A stretch of 64,000 bases of DNA from Gammaproteobacteria bacterium (GCA_004172865.1 SEBV01000006.1:310001-374000), one strand, 5' to 3'. Positions 17,848-27,364 are shown, counted from the stretch's first letter. A program made the numbers and translations. The notes: generated by a model not told the origin, from the sequence alone.

Positions 17848-18040
17848 AGTTCGCCGAGCATCGGAAGATAATTATTGTAAAACGCACAGGACGTGCGTTT
17901 TAGTGACGTTGAGCCATGGATGGCTCATCGGAACGACAATAATTATCTGAGAAGCACAGGAAATACGAACGAGCTGGGTCGCCTTTCTTTTGCTTACTTT
18001 TCTTTGGCGAAGCAAAGAAAAGTAAGGCCCGCGGCAGGCA
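17848..18040 (+). repeat. Structured intergenic repeat, copy A (upstream of rdgC)
   Basis: About 190 bp sharing one layout with copy B at 19082-19270. A 13-bp outer stem (17866-17878 with 17936-17948) encloses two hairpins: AAAACGCAC/GTGCGTTTT with AGGAC loop (17879-17901) and GAGCC/GGCTC (17911-17926). A third hairpin, 14 bp with loop GCGAAG, is at 17993-18026. Most stems differ in sequence from copy B yet remain paired. Elements ending in a TTTCTTTGGCGAAGCAAAGAAA hairpin-like core are common in gammaproteobacterial intergenic regions. The remaining gap to rdgC has a short GATCCCCGC/GCGAGGAT imperfect inverted repeat at about 18061-18079. Confidence 0.8.
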
Positions 18041-18145
18041 AACAAAAACTAAAGTCACTGGATCCCCGCTACGCGAGGATGACGACTCCCTAATAAATTC
18101 AGCACTAAACACTCTGCTCATTACCCAACTATTTCTGGAATTCTC

Positions 18146-19054
18146 ATGTGGTTTAAAAACCTACGCCTATACCGCCTCACCGAAGATTGGACACACACAC
18201 CCGAAGACCTCAATACCGCACTCGAAGCCCAATGCTTTAACCCCTGCGGCAGTCTCGATCTTATGCGCTACGGATTCATCGAACCGCTCGGCCGCCACGG
18301 CACTGAATTTATTCACGCCACCAACGGCTACATAATGATTTGCGCCAAAAAGCAGGAAAAACTTCTGCCCTCTTCCGTTATCAACGAACAACTGGAAGAA
18401 AAAGCCTTGGCGATTAGCGAAGCCGAATCGCGCAGTGTTGGCCGCAAAGAAAAACAAACGCTGAAAGATGAAATTATTTTTTCATTGCTTCCAAAAGCTT
18501 TCGCAAAATCATCGCTGGATTTTGCCTACATCGCCCCGCAAGAAAAATTGATTATCGTGAATTCTTCGTCCGCAAAACGCGCAGAAGATTTGCTCAGCAA
18601 ATTGCGCGAAGCTCTGGGAAGCTTGCGCTGCATTCCTATTAGCGCCAAAAATATTCCAACACAAGTGATGACCCATTGGGTACAAACCGGAAAGTTGACC
18701 AACGATTTTGAATTAGGCGAAGAATGTGAATTACACGCAGGTAAAGACGAGCGCGTTATTCGCTGCAAAAAGCAAGATTTAACAGCCGATGAAATTCTCA
18801 GCCACCTCAGCAGCGGAATGTTTGTGAGCAAACTCGCCGTTACCTGGAAAGAATCTATTCACTGCGTGTTAGATGATCAACTCGCGGTAAAACGCTTAAA
18901 GTTTGATGACGTCATCAGCGAAAAAGCCAACGACCGCAACCCCGACACCAAAGCCGAACAATTCGATGCCGACTTCGCGATTATGAGCGGCGAATTGAAA
19001 AACTTTATAGTCGCGCTGCTCGCTGCGTTTGGTGGCGAAACAGATCCAGTTTAA
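18146..19054 (+). CDS. rdgC: Recombination-associated protein RdgC
   Basis: 302 residues, nearly identical in length to E. coli RdgC (303). It begins MWFKNLRLYRL, has the early FIEPLGRHG segment and the conserved final LKNFIVALLAAFGGE. RdgC forms a ring dimer on DNA and counters RecA filament formation, helping replication restart and antigenic-variation control in other species. GGAA lies close before the ATG. It is bracketed by two direct copies of a structured repeat, which could in principle recombine and delete it; the copies differ considerably, so this is only a possibility. Confidence 0.93.
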   Translation: MWFKNLRLYRLTEDWTHTPEDLNTALEAQCFNPCGSLDLMRYGFIEPLGRHGTEFIHATNGYIMICAKKQEKLLPSSVINEQLEEKALAISEAESRSVGRKEKQTLKDEIIFSLLPKAFAKSSLDFAYIAPQEKLIIVNSSSAKRAEDLLSKLREALGSLRCIPISAKNIPTQVMTHWVQTGKLTNDFELGEECELHAGKDERVIRCKKQDLTADEILSHLSSGMFVSKLAVTWKESIHCVLDDQLAVKRLKFDDVISEKANDRNPDTKAEQFDADFAIMSGELKNFIVALLAAFGGETDPV

Positions 19055-19081
19055 TAATCAGCTCGCTGTTCACCCTCTGCA

Positions 19082-19270
19082 AGTTCCCCGAGCATTGGAA
19101 GAAAATTGATGGAAAACAAACAGGATGTTTGTTTTAGTGACGATGCGACAGGGATGTCGCACCGGAACGACAGCAATTTTCTGAAACGCGCAGGAACCGG
19201 GGACGAGAGAGGTCGCTTTTCTTTGGTTACTTTCTTTGGCGAAGCAAAGAAAGTGACTCGCCAGCAGGCG
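19082..19270 (+). repeat. Structured intergenic repeat, copy B (downstream of rdgC)
   Basis: Direct-orientation partner of copy A. Outer stem AGAAAATTG/CAATTTTCT (19100-19108 with 19174-19182). Inner hairpins are AAAACAAAC/GTTTGTTTT with loop AGGAT (19113-19135) and TGCGACA/TGTCGCA (19144-19161). The third hairpin ACTTTCTTTG/CAAAGAAAGT has the same GCGAAG loop (19229-19254), extended by a G-C pair where copy A has C-G. Several base pairs are changed on both sides relative to copy A. The rest of the gap to apbE holds nothing else I can name. Confidence 0.8.
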
Positions 19271-19409
19271 AAAAAATACTCTAAAGATTGAACAATGCAC
19301 ACGAATACTCCCAAGTTTATTAATTCACATTAATTGCACGATTTAAGATTTTTCTCGCCTCCAGCAAGGATATAATGCGAGCGATTCTCAACATCCATCT
19401 GGACTTAAC

Positions 19410-20465
19410 ATGCGCGCAGTGACCTCTTTCACGTCCACGTTATTTTGTACTTTCCTGGCAAGCTATTTACTGACAGCCTGTAGCAAAGCACCCGAACCCA
19501 CAAAAATCGAAGGCTTCGCACAGGGTACAACTTATCACCTCACATTTATTTTGCCCGATGCAAAACAAAAAGCCGCAATTGCAGCAGAAGTCACCGCCGA
19601 ATTAAAACGCATAGACGCATCCATTTCTAATTATCGCAAAGATTCCACCATCGAATTATTTAATGCACAGCTGGACACCCAGCCGCACGAAGTTAACGAC
19701 GAAATTGTAAATTTGATTGAATATGCACGCACTATTAGCAAAGCCAGCGGCGGCTGCTACGACTTAACCATTAGACCTTTGTTTGATTTATGGGGCTTTA
19801 AAAAAGATGCTTTCCATATGCCGAGCGATGAAGAACTGCAGCAAACTTTGCAGCTTATCGGCATGGATAAACTCATCACAGTCGATGCAACGCATCTACA
19901 AAAAACATTACCCAATTTACGCGTGGACTTATCATCTATCGGCCAAGGTTACAGCGTTGAACGTCTCGCCAATCTTTTAGAAAGCCATCAGATTACAAGC
20001 TACATTGTGGAGATTGGTGGCGAACTCAAAGTGCGCGGGAAAAAAACCGATGGAATCCCCTGGCGCATTGCAATGGAAAAACCTATTTCAACAGAACGCA
20101 AAATAGAAAAAGTTGCCGTGTTTGAAACAGGTGACCCCATGTCGCTAATGCCATCGGGAACCTATCATCATTTTTTCGACAACAACGGTAAACGCTACAG
20201 CCATATTTTGGATGCGCGCACCGGTAAACCTATCGAACACAATACTGTCGTCGCCAATGCATTTATTGAAAGCTCAACCTTGGCCGATGCATGGTCAACT
20301 GCATTGTTGTGTTTAGGGAGCGATGCAGGAATTAAAGTGGCGGATGAAAATAATATTGCAGCTTTATTTGTAGAGCAAAACGGCGAACAACTGACCGAGA
20401 AAAAATCCAAAGCGATGGATAAGTTAACCAGCGTGAAATTGGACGATCCAGAAAAAGATAAGTAA
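19410..20465 (+). CDS. apbE: FAD:protein FMN transferase (ApbE), lipoprotein
   Basis: 351 residues. A signal peptide with lipobox LLTAC (cysteine 25) marks a lipoprotein facing the periplasm. The ApbE fold is shown by AQGTTYHL, ISNYRKDSTIELFN, DLTIRPLFDLWGF, DLSSIGQGYSVERL and HILDARTGKPI. It would attach FMN covalently to threonine in target proteins such as NqrB, NqrC or RnfG, using FAD and Mg2+. No Nqr or Rnf genes are in the window, so the target lies elsewhere. The gene ends at a strong bidirectional terminator. Confidence 0.93.
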   Translation: MRAVTSFTSTLFCTFLASYLLTACSKAPEPTKIEGFAQGTTYHLTFILPDAKQKAAIAAEVTAELKRIDASISNYRKDSTIELFNAQLDTQPHEVNDEIVNLIEYARTISKASGGCYDLTIRPLFDLWGFKKDAFHMPSDEELQQTLQLIGMDKLITVDATHLQKTLPNLRVDLSSIGQGYSVERLANLLESHQITSYIVEIGGELKVRGKKTDGIPWRIAMEKPISTERKIEKVAVFETGDPMSLMPSGTYHHFFDNNGKRYSHILDARTGKPIEHNTVVANAFIESSTLADAWSTALLCLGSDAGIKVADENNIAALFVEQNGEQLTEKKSKAMDKLTSVKLDDPEKDK

Positions 20466-20484
20466 ATTAAAAGATCAGTAATCT

Positions 20485-20527
20485 AAAAAATCGCCAACTG
20501 AAAATTAATTTCAGTTGGCGATTTTTT
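20485..20527. terminator. Bidirectional terminator between apbE and the SDR gene
   Basis: A 19-bp perfect stem (20485-20503 with 20509-20527) with loop ATTAA and A/T runs at both ends. It serves the convergent apbE and SDR genes; its last bases include the SDR stop codon. Confidence 0.9.
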
Positions 20528-21285
20528 TACAACATCATACCGCCAGAAGCTTCAATACGCTGCGCATTAATCCAGCGATTATCTTCCGATAATAGCGACG
20601 CGATTACACCGCCAATATCATCGGGCACACCTACACGCCCCAACGCAGTAATCGAAGCAATATGATTATTTAATTGCTCGTTGTCGCGCACCACACCGCC
20701 GCCAAAATCGGTTTCAATCGCACCGGGCGCAACTACATTCACTGCGATTCCACGCGCACCCAATTCTTTTGCAAGATATTTACTCAGCACTTCAATAGCG
20801 CCTTTCATTGATGCATATGCCGCATAACCTGGAAAACTAAAACGCGTTAAGCCAGTAGAAATATTAATAATGCGACCACCATCCGCAATCAGTGGCAGCA
20901 GTGTTTGCGTGAGAAAAAATACACCTTTGAATTGAATATTCACCAGTTGATCAAATTGCTCTTCCGTAGTTTGCGCAAACGGCGTGTTAATGCCGATACC
21001 CGCGTTATTGACTAAAAAATCAAAATTTTCGCGCTGCCATGTGTTGCTCAATAAATCTTTAACAGTTGTTGCAAACGCTGAAAAAGTTTTGCTTTCGGCT
21101 ACATCCAATTGCACCGCGTTAGCTTTTACGCCAAGGCTTTCAGCTTCTGCGACAACAGCATCTGCATCTTCTTTTTTACTGCGATAGGTAATGATGAGAT
21201 CCACACCCTGGCTTGCCAATTTCAGCGCGGTGTTTTTGCCAAGGCCACGGCTGCCGCCAGTGATGATTGCAATTTTGTTGGTCAT
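20527..21285 (-). CDS. SDR family NAD(P)-dependent oxidoreductase
   Basis: 252 residues of a classical short-chain dehydrogenase. The nucleotide-binding motif TGGSRGLGK is at residues 9-17, NNAG at 93-96, the catalytic serine at 143 in NISTG, and YASMK at 157-161. The tail GGVIASLLSEDNRWINAQRIEASGGMML is standard for the family. The arginine and lysines after the second beta strand (YRSKKED) favour NADP over NAD. The substrate cannot be read. A LysR gene that might once have controlled it lies 1.3 kb away and is broken. Confidence 0.88.
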   Translation of the reverse strand: MTNKIAIITGGSRGLGKNTALKLASQGVDLIITYRSKKEDADAVVAEAESLGVKANAVQLDVAESKTFSAFATTVKDLLSNTWQRENFDFLVNNAGIGINTPFAQTTEEQFDQLVNIQFKGVFFLTQTLLPLIADGGRIINISTGLTRFSFPGYAAYASMKGAIEVLSKYLAKELGARGIAVNVVAPGAIETDFGGGVVRDNEQLNNHIASITALGRVGVPDDIGGVIASLLSEDNRWINAQRIEASGGMML

Positions 21286-21530
21286 GATAAGTATCCCTAA
21301 TAAGTGATTGATGTCGGCAAGCAGTTATTGCTTGATGGTTGCCAGCCTATTACCCTGTGGATATCGAATAAATAAGCCGATATTGAATAAACTATTCAGA
21401 AAATCGATTCAATGGCTTTAAGAGAGGAAGGAGTAGCTGCGTGAGGCCTTACAAAGCTGGATTTGAGAGGATAAGTTGATTCGAAGAATAATTATTTGAA
21501 GGTTTTCACACCAGATTTAAAAATCAACTT

Positions 21531-21557
21531 AAAAAAAGCCGTCTTTCGACGGCCTTT
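21531..21557 (-). terminator. Intrinsic terminator after the 21563 orphan gene
   Basis: On the minus strand GCCGTC and GACGGC close a GAAA tetraloop and are followed by seven T residues. It begins a few bases after the stop codon of the gene at 21563. Confidence 0.85.
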
Positions 21558-21562
21558 TAGAT

Positions 21563-22372
21563 TTATAGCCACGGCGTAGGTCCATAATTTTGATCGAGCA
21601 AATCGCGTAACCTTACTTGGGGCGACTGCGATTCGCCGCCGTTATAGTCTTTAAATTTCACCGAAATCAGAGGATCGCTAGCAGTACCGCTGATTGCTAT
21701 TCCGACCACATCAATGTTGTCAAAAAAGTCGCGAGGAACTGGCGCTGGAATAATTAACGTTTTAGCGCCTTTACCGTACCAAAGTGCATCAATTGCAAAA
21801 CCTTCAGCTCTTGGTTGCGCTTGATAAATTAAGCGATCTCTTAACGATAAAGTCAGCTTTTTATTGGCTACAGTTAATATTTCCTGATCAACAACCTTGG
21901 TCGCCGTTACGTCAGTTAGCAAACCATTTAACGTAAATAACGACGCATTTAGAGATTGGTTATCAGAAACTGGATTAATAAAAGCCGTTCTCTCAGATAC
22001 AAATACGCCGAAATGGATAGGAGCATCAAGCTGGAAACTATCCAAATCAACGATAACTTCTTTATAAATCCATGCCCCAGCAACGAGTGCTCTGTATCTT
22101 CTGCCTTCAATCAATTTAAAGTTAGTAGCAGTCAACTTTGCCATATTAGGAAAAGTCACCTCTAAGGAAACTATTTTGGGCTCAATTGCTGGAGGAGTTT
22201 TTGTAACGATTAAGACCGCAGAAGTCACATTATTAAAGTCTAAACCCGGGTAATTAATCCAACCCTGACTCGAACGTGCATTTGAAAGCTCATATCTGGT
22301 TGTCTTTGCTTCCGCGATAGCAACCGATCCTAAAGCAACTAATAGTGCCATAACGCCAATAATATTTTTCAT
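21563..22372 (-). CDS. Secreted protein of unknown function
   Basis: 269 residues. I do not recognise the family. A clear signal peptide (MKNIIGVMALLVALGSVAIAEA) is followed by a mature part rich in beta-strand-forming residues and poor in cysteine. The N-terminal half has repeating strand patterns (VLIVTKTPPAIEPKIVSLEV) that suggest a beta-sandwich. The C-terminal half carries WYGKGAKTLIIP and PVPRDFFDNIDVVGIAI. It is expressed as a single gene with its own terminator. The periplasm or cell surface is the likely location. Confidence 0.6.
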   Translation of the reverse strand: MKNIIGVMALLVALGSVAIAEAKTTRYELSNARSSQGWINYPGLDFNNVTSAVLIVTKTPPAIEPKIVSLEVTFPNMAKLTATNFKLIEGRRYRALVAGAWIYKEVIVDLDSFQLDAPIHFGVFVSERTAFINPVSDNQSLNASLFTLNGLLTDVTATKVVDQEILTVANKKLTLSLRDRLIYQAQPRAEGFAIDALWYGKGAKTLIIPAPVPRDFFDNIDVVGIAISGTASDPLISVKFKDYNGGESQSPQVRLRDLLDQNYGPTPWL

Positions 22373-22634
22373 ACTTGAAAATTCCTTGAGTTAATAAATG
22401 CCCAGCTTCTGCTGAGGCACGAACTGTAACAAAGTTCGATTTTCCACACCAACGCTTTAGTATTTAGGTTTTGTAACCTTTAAGTCAGCTTGTGAATCTA
22501 TAAACGCCAAGGCCAAGTTGGCACGAATATGTGACAATCGCGCATCTCACTGCCCTCAAATTTTTAGTTGAATTGGCAGACTACTTTTTGAAACCTCAAT
22601 ACTATTCAGCTATTTAGGCAACAAGGTGCAATTC

Positions 22635-23266
22635 ATGAATCAATTGGAAGCTATTCAGATTTATTTACGCGTTGCCGAACTCTCCAGCTTTACTGACGCC
22701 GCTGATAGCCTCGGTTTACCTAAAGCCAATGTTTCGACGGCAGTGCAGCAATTGGAAAGCTATCTGGGCACCCGCCTACTTCACCGCACCACTCGCCGCG
22801 TGCAAATGACCCACGACGGCCAGGCTTTCTTATCAACTGCGCGTCGCCGGAGTATCTGGCGCGCAACGGTACGCCAACTTCTTTGGCTGATTTGGAGCAT
22901 CATCATTTAATTCATTACGTACCCATATTGGGCGGTAAGCCTTTGGGTTTTGAGTATGTGGATAGCAGCAACGAAAAATCCGAACCCGTCGAAAAAACTA
23001 TCGCAATGCAAGGTGCTTTAAAGGTGAATAATGTGGATGCTTATACTGGGGCTTGCTTGGCGGGCTTGGGAATTATCCAAAGCCCGGAACCGGGTATGCG
23101 CGAGTATATTGCGGCGGGCCGATTGGTTGAGATATTGCCCCACTACAGCCCTGCGCCTATGCCGGTTTCACTAATTTACGCCAATCGCAGACACCTGCCA
23201 AAACGCGCGCAAGTTTTTATGACTTGGCTGACCGAGCTGGTAAAACCGAGATTAATGCCGCAGTGA
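22635..23266 (+). pseudogene. LysR-family regulator with internal deletion and frameshift
   Basis: The N-terminal winged-helix domain starts at the ATG 22635 (MNQLEAIQIYLRVAELSSF) and is intact to about residue 69 (FLSTARR). The reading then jumps frame near 22836-22845 and continues in the +2 frame as ASPEYLARNGTPTSLADLEHHHLIHY, typical of the second half of the effector domain, to the stop at 23266. About 100 residues of a normal 300-residue LysR protein are absent, so this is a deletion of roughly 300 bp, not a single sequencing slip. The short product of the first frame (ending 22910) might still bind DNA. The repeated GCG/CGCG sequence at the join may mark the deletion endpoint. Confidence 0.85.
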
Positions 23267-23372
23267 TACCTTTAAATGATCGATTAGGTTATACAGACCA
23301 CTGAATTATTTTTTGAATTAGCGCCTAATGCGAAAACAAATGACAAAAAAATAAGTTGAGCCGTGAGGAATT

Positions 23373-24590
23373 ATGGCGGTTGTTAAAAAAGTAATGCGTC
23401 GCACACTAAAGCTCGCTGAACGTTACCCGTGGATAATTCCACTGTTCGGTTTCGTGTCTGGTGTTGCCAGTTTTTTTCTGGTGGAGCGAAAGCAGGAACA
23501 ATTTGCGCAACTTATTTCTATTTTGATGTTGGCGAGCTGGTTTTGGTTGGCGATAGAAAATTTATTGCAGCGCGGAATTTCGCATTGGTTTGGCATCCAA
23601 GTTCCGCCGATAGTATTGCGTTACGTAAATCAATTAGTGCATCAGGAAAGTTTATTTTTTGTCATTCCATTTTTTTTTATCACCACTGCGTGGAATAGCG
23701 GGCAACTTGTTTTTACTTCACTACTCATAGTCGCCGCTTTTGTCTCAATCATCGACCCCCTTTATTACCACTGGCTCGCGCCGCGCCGCTGGCTGTATTT
23801 TAGTTTTCACGGCATCACTTTATTCGCGGCACTATTAACTGCACTGCCATTAATTTTTCATTTGCCAACATCCAAAAGTTATCTGTGGGCGCTTGGCATT
23901 GCAGCCGTTTTGTCATCTCCAGGCATAGCACGAAGTTTCTCTGAATCCTGGTGGAAACGGATTCCGATTATGCTGCTAATTATCGCTGGAACATTCGGCG
24001 TAGGTCTGGCCGCACGTCACTGGATTCCGCCAGCATCAATCTGGCTAACGCATGTCGCCATTACTGATCAAATCGACGACGTTAGCCGTTCACCCAATAA
24101 AAATTTAAAAGTGATCACTACTGACCAATTGCATCAAGGCGTTTACGCCTACACTGCCATTCACGCTCCGCGCGGGTTGCGCGAGCGCATTTACCACGCG
24201 TGGTATCAAGACGGAAAAGAATTTGACCGCATCGCATTGGATATCAACGGCGGCAACGACGACGGCTACCGCTCATGGAGTCGAAAAAAGAATTTTCCAA
24301 AAGATGCCGCCGGTCATTGGCGAATCCAAGTGGAAACTGAAGCAAGACAAGTGTTGGGGATTTTGCGTTTTCAAGTTATCGATTCAAAAAATATGAAGCT
24401 TTTGCCTGACGATCAGAAACAAATTTATCCAACAAACTCGGAAATTAAAACCGAAGAAAAATCAGAATCGTCTGAACCAAAAGCAGAGACAAAAACGGAG
24501 CCTGCTGAAACAAAAGTTGATTCGTCTGAGCCCGCTGCAGCGCCTGCTACCGAGGCAGAAAGTTCGGCCTCGGATGATGGTACTAAGTAA
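23373..24590 (+). CDS. DUF5924/DUF2914 family membrane protein
   Basis: 405 residues. Six to seven membrane helices occupy residues about 18-220. A periplasmic DUF2914-like domain follows (about 225-350; HVAITDQIDDVSRSP opening, IYHAWYQDGKEFDRI, WRIQVETEARQVLG). The last 55 residues are a low-complexity tail rich in Glu, Lys, Ser, Ala and Pro. The role is unknown; DUF2914 domains are found attached to membrane anchors and may bind cell-wall or surface ligands. It ends 22 bp from convergent rnhA. Confidence 0.75.
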   Translation: MAVVKKVMRRTLKLAERYPWIIPLFGFVSGVASFFLVERKQEQFAQLISILMLASWFWLAIENLLQRGISHWFGIQVPPIVLRYVNQLVHQESLFFVIPFFFITTAWNSGQLVFTSLLIVAAFVSIIDPLYYHWLAPRRWLYFSFHGITLFAALLTALPLIFHLPTSKSYLWALGIAAVLSSPGIARSFSESWWKRIPIMLLIIAGTFGVGLAARHWIPPASIWLTHVAITDQIDDVSRSPNKNLKVITTDQLHQGVYAYTAIHAPRGLRERIYHAWYQDGKEFDRIALDINGGNDDGYRSWSRKKNFPKDAAGHWRIQVETEARQVLGILRFQVIDSKNMKLLPDDQKQIYPTNSEIKTEEKSESSEPKAETKTEPAETKVDSSEPAAAPATEAESSASDDGTK

Positions 24591-24612
24591 ACAAATCCTT
24601 GCTAGTTAATAA

Positions 24613-25368
24613 TCAGCCCGCGCGCGTTGCTAAAATTGCCGCAATATCCAAAGGTTCCCGATAAAGTGCGAAATCAGTTTCGCGAGATTGAATAGCAAGA
24701 ATGGACATGCGGTCGGCTAGCTCGTTGCCTTGGACACCGACATGACCATTGACATGCAGCACTTGCACCTTGTTTTTCAGTGTTTGGTACAGCGTGTAAA
24801 TATCTTTAATGAGTTCTAGGTTTTTAATCTCCCCGCTTTTCTTTTTCCAGCCCGCCTTTTCCCAACCAATTGCCCATTGCACGACACATTGGATTGAATA
24901 CTGGGAGTCTGAAAAAACTGCAGCGGTTTTGCCATTGGCCGTTTCATCTCTCGCAAGCAGTAAGCCTTGATGCAAAGCATTTAATTCAGCAGTGTTGTTT
25001 GTTCCCATCGCGTTATATAAACCGTACCAAAGTTCGCACAATTTATTATCCTGATACACAGCCACGCCCGACCCCGCTTCACCCGGGTTCGGTTCACAAC
25101 CACCATCGGTAAAGATTTTCACCTGTTCAGGCAAAGCATTCACTTCAGCTGCGCTATAGGTTTTAATTTTTGCACCGCTCGTAGCTGAGCCACGACCAGC
25201 GGCGACAGATGGCGTAGAGCCGCTAAAAGCTGCTTCCGCTTCTTCTCGCGTTAAAAACGATTTGTAACGCGCACCAGCAAACCCATCAACATGTTTTTTG
25301 CAGGTATTCCAATCAGTAAAAATACCTGTCTCACGTCCGGACCATACTACATAAAATTTTGAAGCCAT
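24613..25368 (-). CDS. rnhA: Ribonuclease HI with N-terminal viroplasmin domain
   Basis: 251 residues. A viroplasmin-type hybrid-binding domain (residues 3-48, FYVVWSGRETGIFTDW and YKSFLTREEAEAAF) is joined by a 35-residue linker to the RNase H fold (about 83-230). The catalytic acids are D88, E128, D154 and D219, with the assisting H209 in NGHVG. It cleaves RNA in RNA-DNA hybrids. The N-terminal domain is typical of eukaryotic RNase H1 and some bacteria and raises affinity for hybrids. A second standard rnhA may exist elsewhere in the genome. Confidence 0.9.
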   Translation of the reverse strand: MASKFYVVWSGRETGIFTDWNTCKKHVDGFAGARYKSFLTREEAEAAFSGSTPSVAAGRGSATSGAKIKTYSAAEVNALPEQVKIFTDGGCEPNPGEAGSGVAVYQDNKLCELWYGLYNAMGTNNTAELNALHQGLLLARDETANGKTAAVFSDSQYSIQCVVQWAIGWEKAGWKKKSGEIKNLELIKDIYTLYQTLKNKVQVLHVNGHVGVQGNELADRMSILAIQSRETDFALYREPLDIAAILATRAG

Positions 25369-25650
25369 CAGATACTCTTAATAATTTTGCAAATTCGGTG
25401 GGTTGAAATATGAATCCATTCAGAACAGATTGTTGTCATTGTGCCATGTGATGCCAAAGCGCAGGAAGATTCAGTCATCACTAGCGCTGAAGCTACTTGG
25501 AAAAAATCCTTTATAGCCTCCATTTTCCCAACAGAAAACTTCCTGACTGCACCTGCTCATACGCACTACATCGCCAGTTACCTCAATACCGACTCTATGC
25601 TAATATGCGCCCCTTTTTTCCGTTGCTAATTTTCCGTTCGAGACAATGCT

Positions 25651-26142
25651 ATGAGCACTAAAGTCGCCGTTGTGATGGGTTCCAAGAGTGATTGGGCCAC
25701 CATGCAATCTGCCGTTGAAATCCTGCAAAAGCTGGGTGTGGAATACCATACCGAGGTGGTTTCGGCGCACCGTACACCACAGAAGCTGGCGACTTTCGCT
25801 GAGGAAGCGGCGGGCAATGGCTTTGGTGTAATCGTTGCCGGTGCCGGCGGCGCTGCGCATTTGCCGGGGATGATTGCGGCTCATACACGTTTACCTGTGC
25901 TTGGCGTTCCGGTGCAAAGTAAAGCGTTGAATGGTATGGATAGCCTTCTGTCTATAGTGCAAATGCCCAAAGGTATTGCGGTAGGTACTTTAGCGATTGG
26001 TACGGCGGGTGCTTTTAATGCGGGCTTATTGGCTTGCCAGATTCTTGCGTTGAACGATGCTGAATTGGCATCGCGCATTGAGGAATTCCGTTACGCGCAG
26101 ACGCAAGCGGTGCTGGATAATCCAGACCCGAGCGTAGACTAA
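25651..26142 (+). CDS. purE: N5-carboxyaminoimidazole ribonucleotide mutase
   Basis: 163 residues, the usual class I length. It carries the phosphate loop [10 protein letters not shown] at residues 9-18, catalytic H40 in SAHRTP, and [13 protein letters not shown]. It converts N5-CAIR to CAIR in purine synthesis, working with PurK encoded 75 bp downstream. An extended -10-like TATGCTAATAT occurs near 25597-25607. The 282-bp gap upstream shows no PurR-type palindrome. Confidence 0.95.
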   Translation: MSTKVAVVMGSKSDWATMQSAVEILQKLGVEYHTEVVSAHRTPQKLATFAEEAAGNGFGVIVAGAGGAAHLPGMIAAHTRLPVLGVPVQSKALNGMDSLLSIVQMPKGIAVGTLAIGTAGAFNAGLLACQILALNDAELASRIEEFRYAQTQAVLDNPDPSVD

Positions 26143-26217
26143 ACGCTCGTCGCTAACGAGTTTTTAATTTTTGTATCGACTAATGTTTGTATTTAATGGT
26201 TAAGCGGTAGGTAGTGG

Positions 26218-27303
26218 ATGAGCAGTAGCAAGCCAATATGGGTTTTAGGCGCAGGCCAGTTGGGCGCAATGCTCAAGCACGCAGGTATGCCCTTGGCGCT
26301 GGATGTTCGCCCCGTAGACATTAATGAAAGCAGCGCGCCGCTGTTACAAGCCGATGACTTGGTGACTGCCGAGCGCGAGCAATGGCCCGAAACGCTGGTA
26401 ACTCACACGCTTGCACAACATGCCAACTTTGTTAATAAGCCGATATTTAGCCGCCTTGCTGACCGCAAAACCCAAAAAGAATTAATCGATTCGCTCGGGC
26501 TTTCTACTGCGCCCTGGCGCAATGTTATTGGCGATATTAACGCCAGCGAATTACGCAACCAGTTGGGCGAGCGTGTTTTACTTAAGCGTCGCACCGGCGG
26601 TTACGATGGCAAAGGCCAGTACTGGTTACGCGCGGTGGATGACGAAGTTCCATCAGACTGGCAAGGCCACGCTATCGCCGAAAAAGCGATTCCCTTTGAT
26701 GAAGAAGTGTCTGTCGTTGGCGTGCGCAATCGCGCGGGCCAATGCGTGTTTTATCCGCTCACGTTGAATCTGCATTTAAACGGTATTCTTTACGCATCAG
26801 TCGCGCCCCTGCCACGCTTGCAACACCTGCAAAACCAGGCCGAAACCATGCTCGGCAAATTATTGAATGAGCTGGATTATGTAGGCGTTATGGCGATGGA
26901 ATGTTTCCGCGTTGGCGACCAGTTGATGATTAACGAACTCGCGCCGCGCGTACACAACAGCGGCCACTGGACGCAAGCGGGCGCGAGCATCAGCCAGTTT
27001 GAGTACCATTTGCGCGCCGTGGCCGATATGGCGATTCCGAAAGCGCAGATCCTGGGCCACAACGTAATGATCAATTTGATCGGCACCCAACGTAATCCCA
27101 ACTGGTTGAATTTACCTGTCGCGCAAACTTATTGGTACGGAAAAGATGTATTGGCCGGCCGCAAAGTTGGTCATATCAATTTGGTCAGCAAAGACGTACA
27201 AGACATTCGCGGCACCCTGCAGCAGCTCAAATACCTACTGCCGGAACAATATTACAAAGAGGCTATCGAATGGAGCCTCAAAGCGCTGGAAGATCTTACC
27301 TAA
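26218..27303 (+). CDS. purK: N5-carboxyaminoimidazole ribonucleotide synthase
   Basis: 361 residues of the ATP-grasp superfamily. The N-terminal WVLGAGQLGAML motif, the KRRTGGYDGKGQYW ATP-binding strand, the EKAIPFDEEVSVVGVR lid and the metal-binding NELAPRVHNSGHWT segment are intact. It makes N5-CAIR from AIR, bicarbonate and ATP, and feeds PurE. It ends with an intrinsic terminator at 27317. Confidence 0.95.
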   Translation: MSSSKPIWVLGAGQLGAMLKHAGMPLALDVRPVDINESSAPLLQADDLVTAEREQWPETLVTHTLAQHANFVNKPIFSRLADRKTQKELIDSLGLSTAPWRNVIGDINASELRNQLGERVLLKRRTGGYDGKGQYWLRAVDDEVPSDWQGHAIAEKAIPFDEEVSVVGVRNRAGQCVFYPLTLNLHLNGILYASVAPLPRLQHLQNQAETMLGKLLNELDYVGVMAMECFRVGDQLMINELAPRVHNSGHWTQAGASISQFEYHLRAVADMAIPKAQILGHNVMINLIGTQRNPNWLNLPVAQTYWYGKDVLAGRKVGHINLVSKDVQDIRGTLQQLKYLLPEQYYKEAIEWSLKALEDLT

Positions 27304-27316
27304 ACTGCAATAGACT

Positions 27317-27345
27317 AAAGCCAAGGCCAACACCTTGGCTTTTTT
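27317..27345 (+). terminator. Intrinsic terminator of purEK
   Basis: AAAGCCAAGG and CCTTGGCTTT form a 10-bp stem with loop CCAACA and a short T run. It starts 14 bp after the purK stop. Confidence 0.85.
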
Positions 27346-27364
27346 ATTGAAAAGGAATCAACCC

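Noticed and set aside
22883-23266. Plus-strand frame that could be called a separate small LysR effector-domain gene
   Set aside because: It is the second half of the broken LysR gene; coding similarity extends upstream of its ATG (ASPEYLARNGTP) to the deletion point.
25441-25629. 62-residue frame upstream of purE
   Set aside because: No ribosome site; it covers the likely purE promoter region and has no family features.
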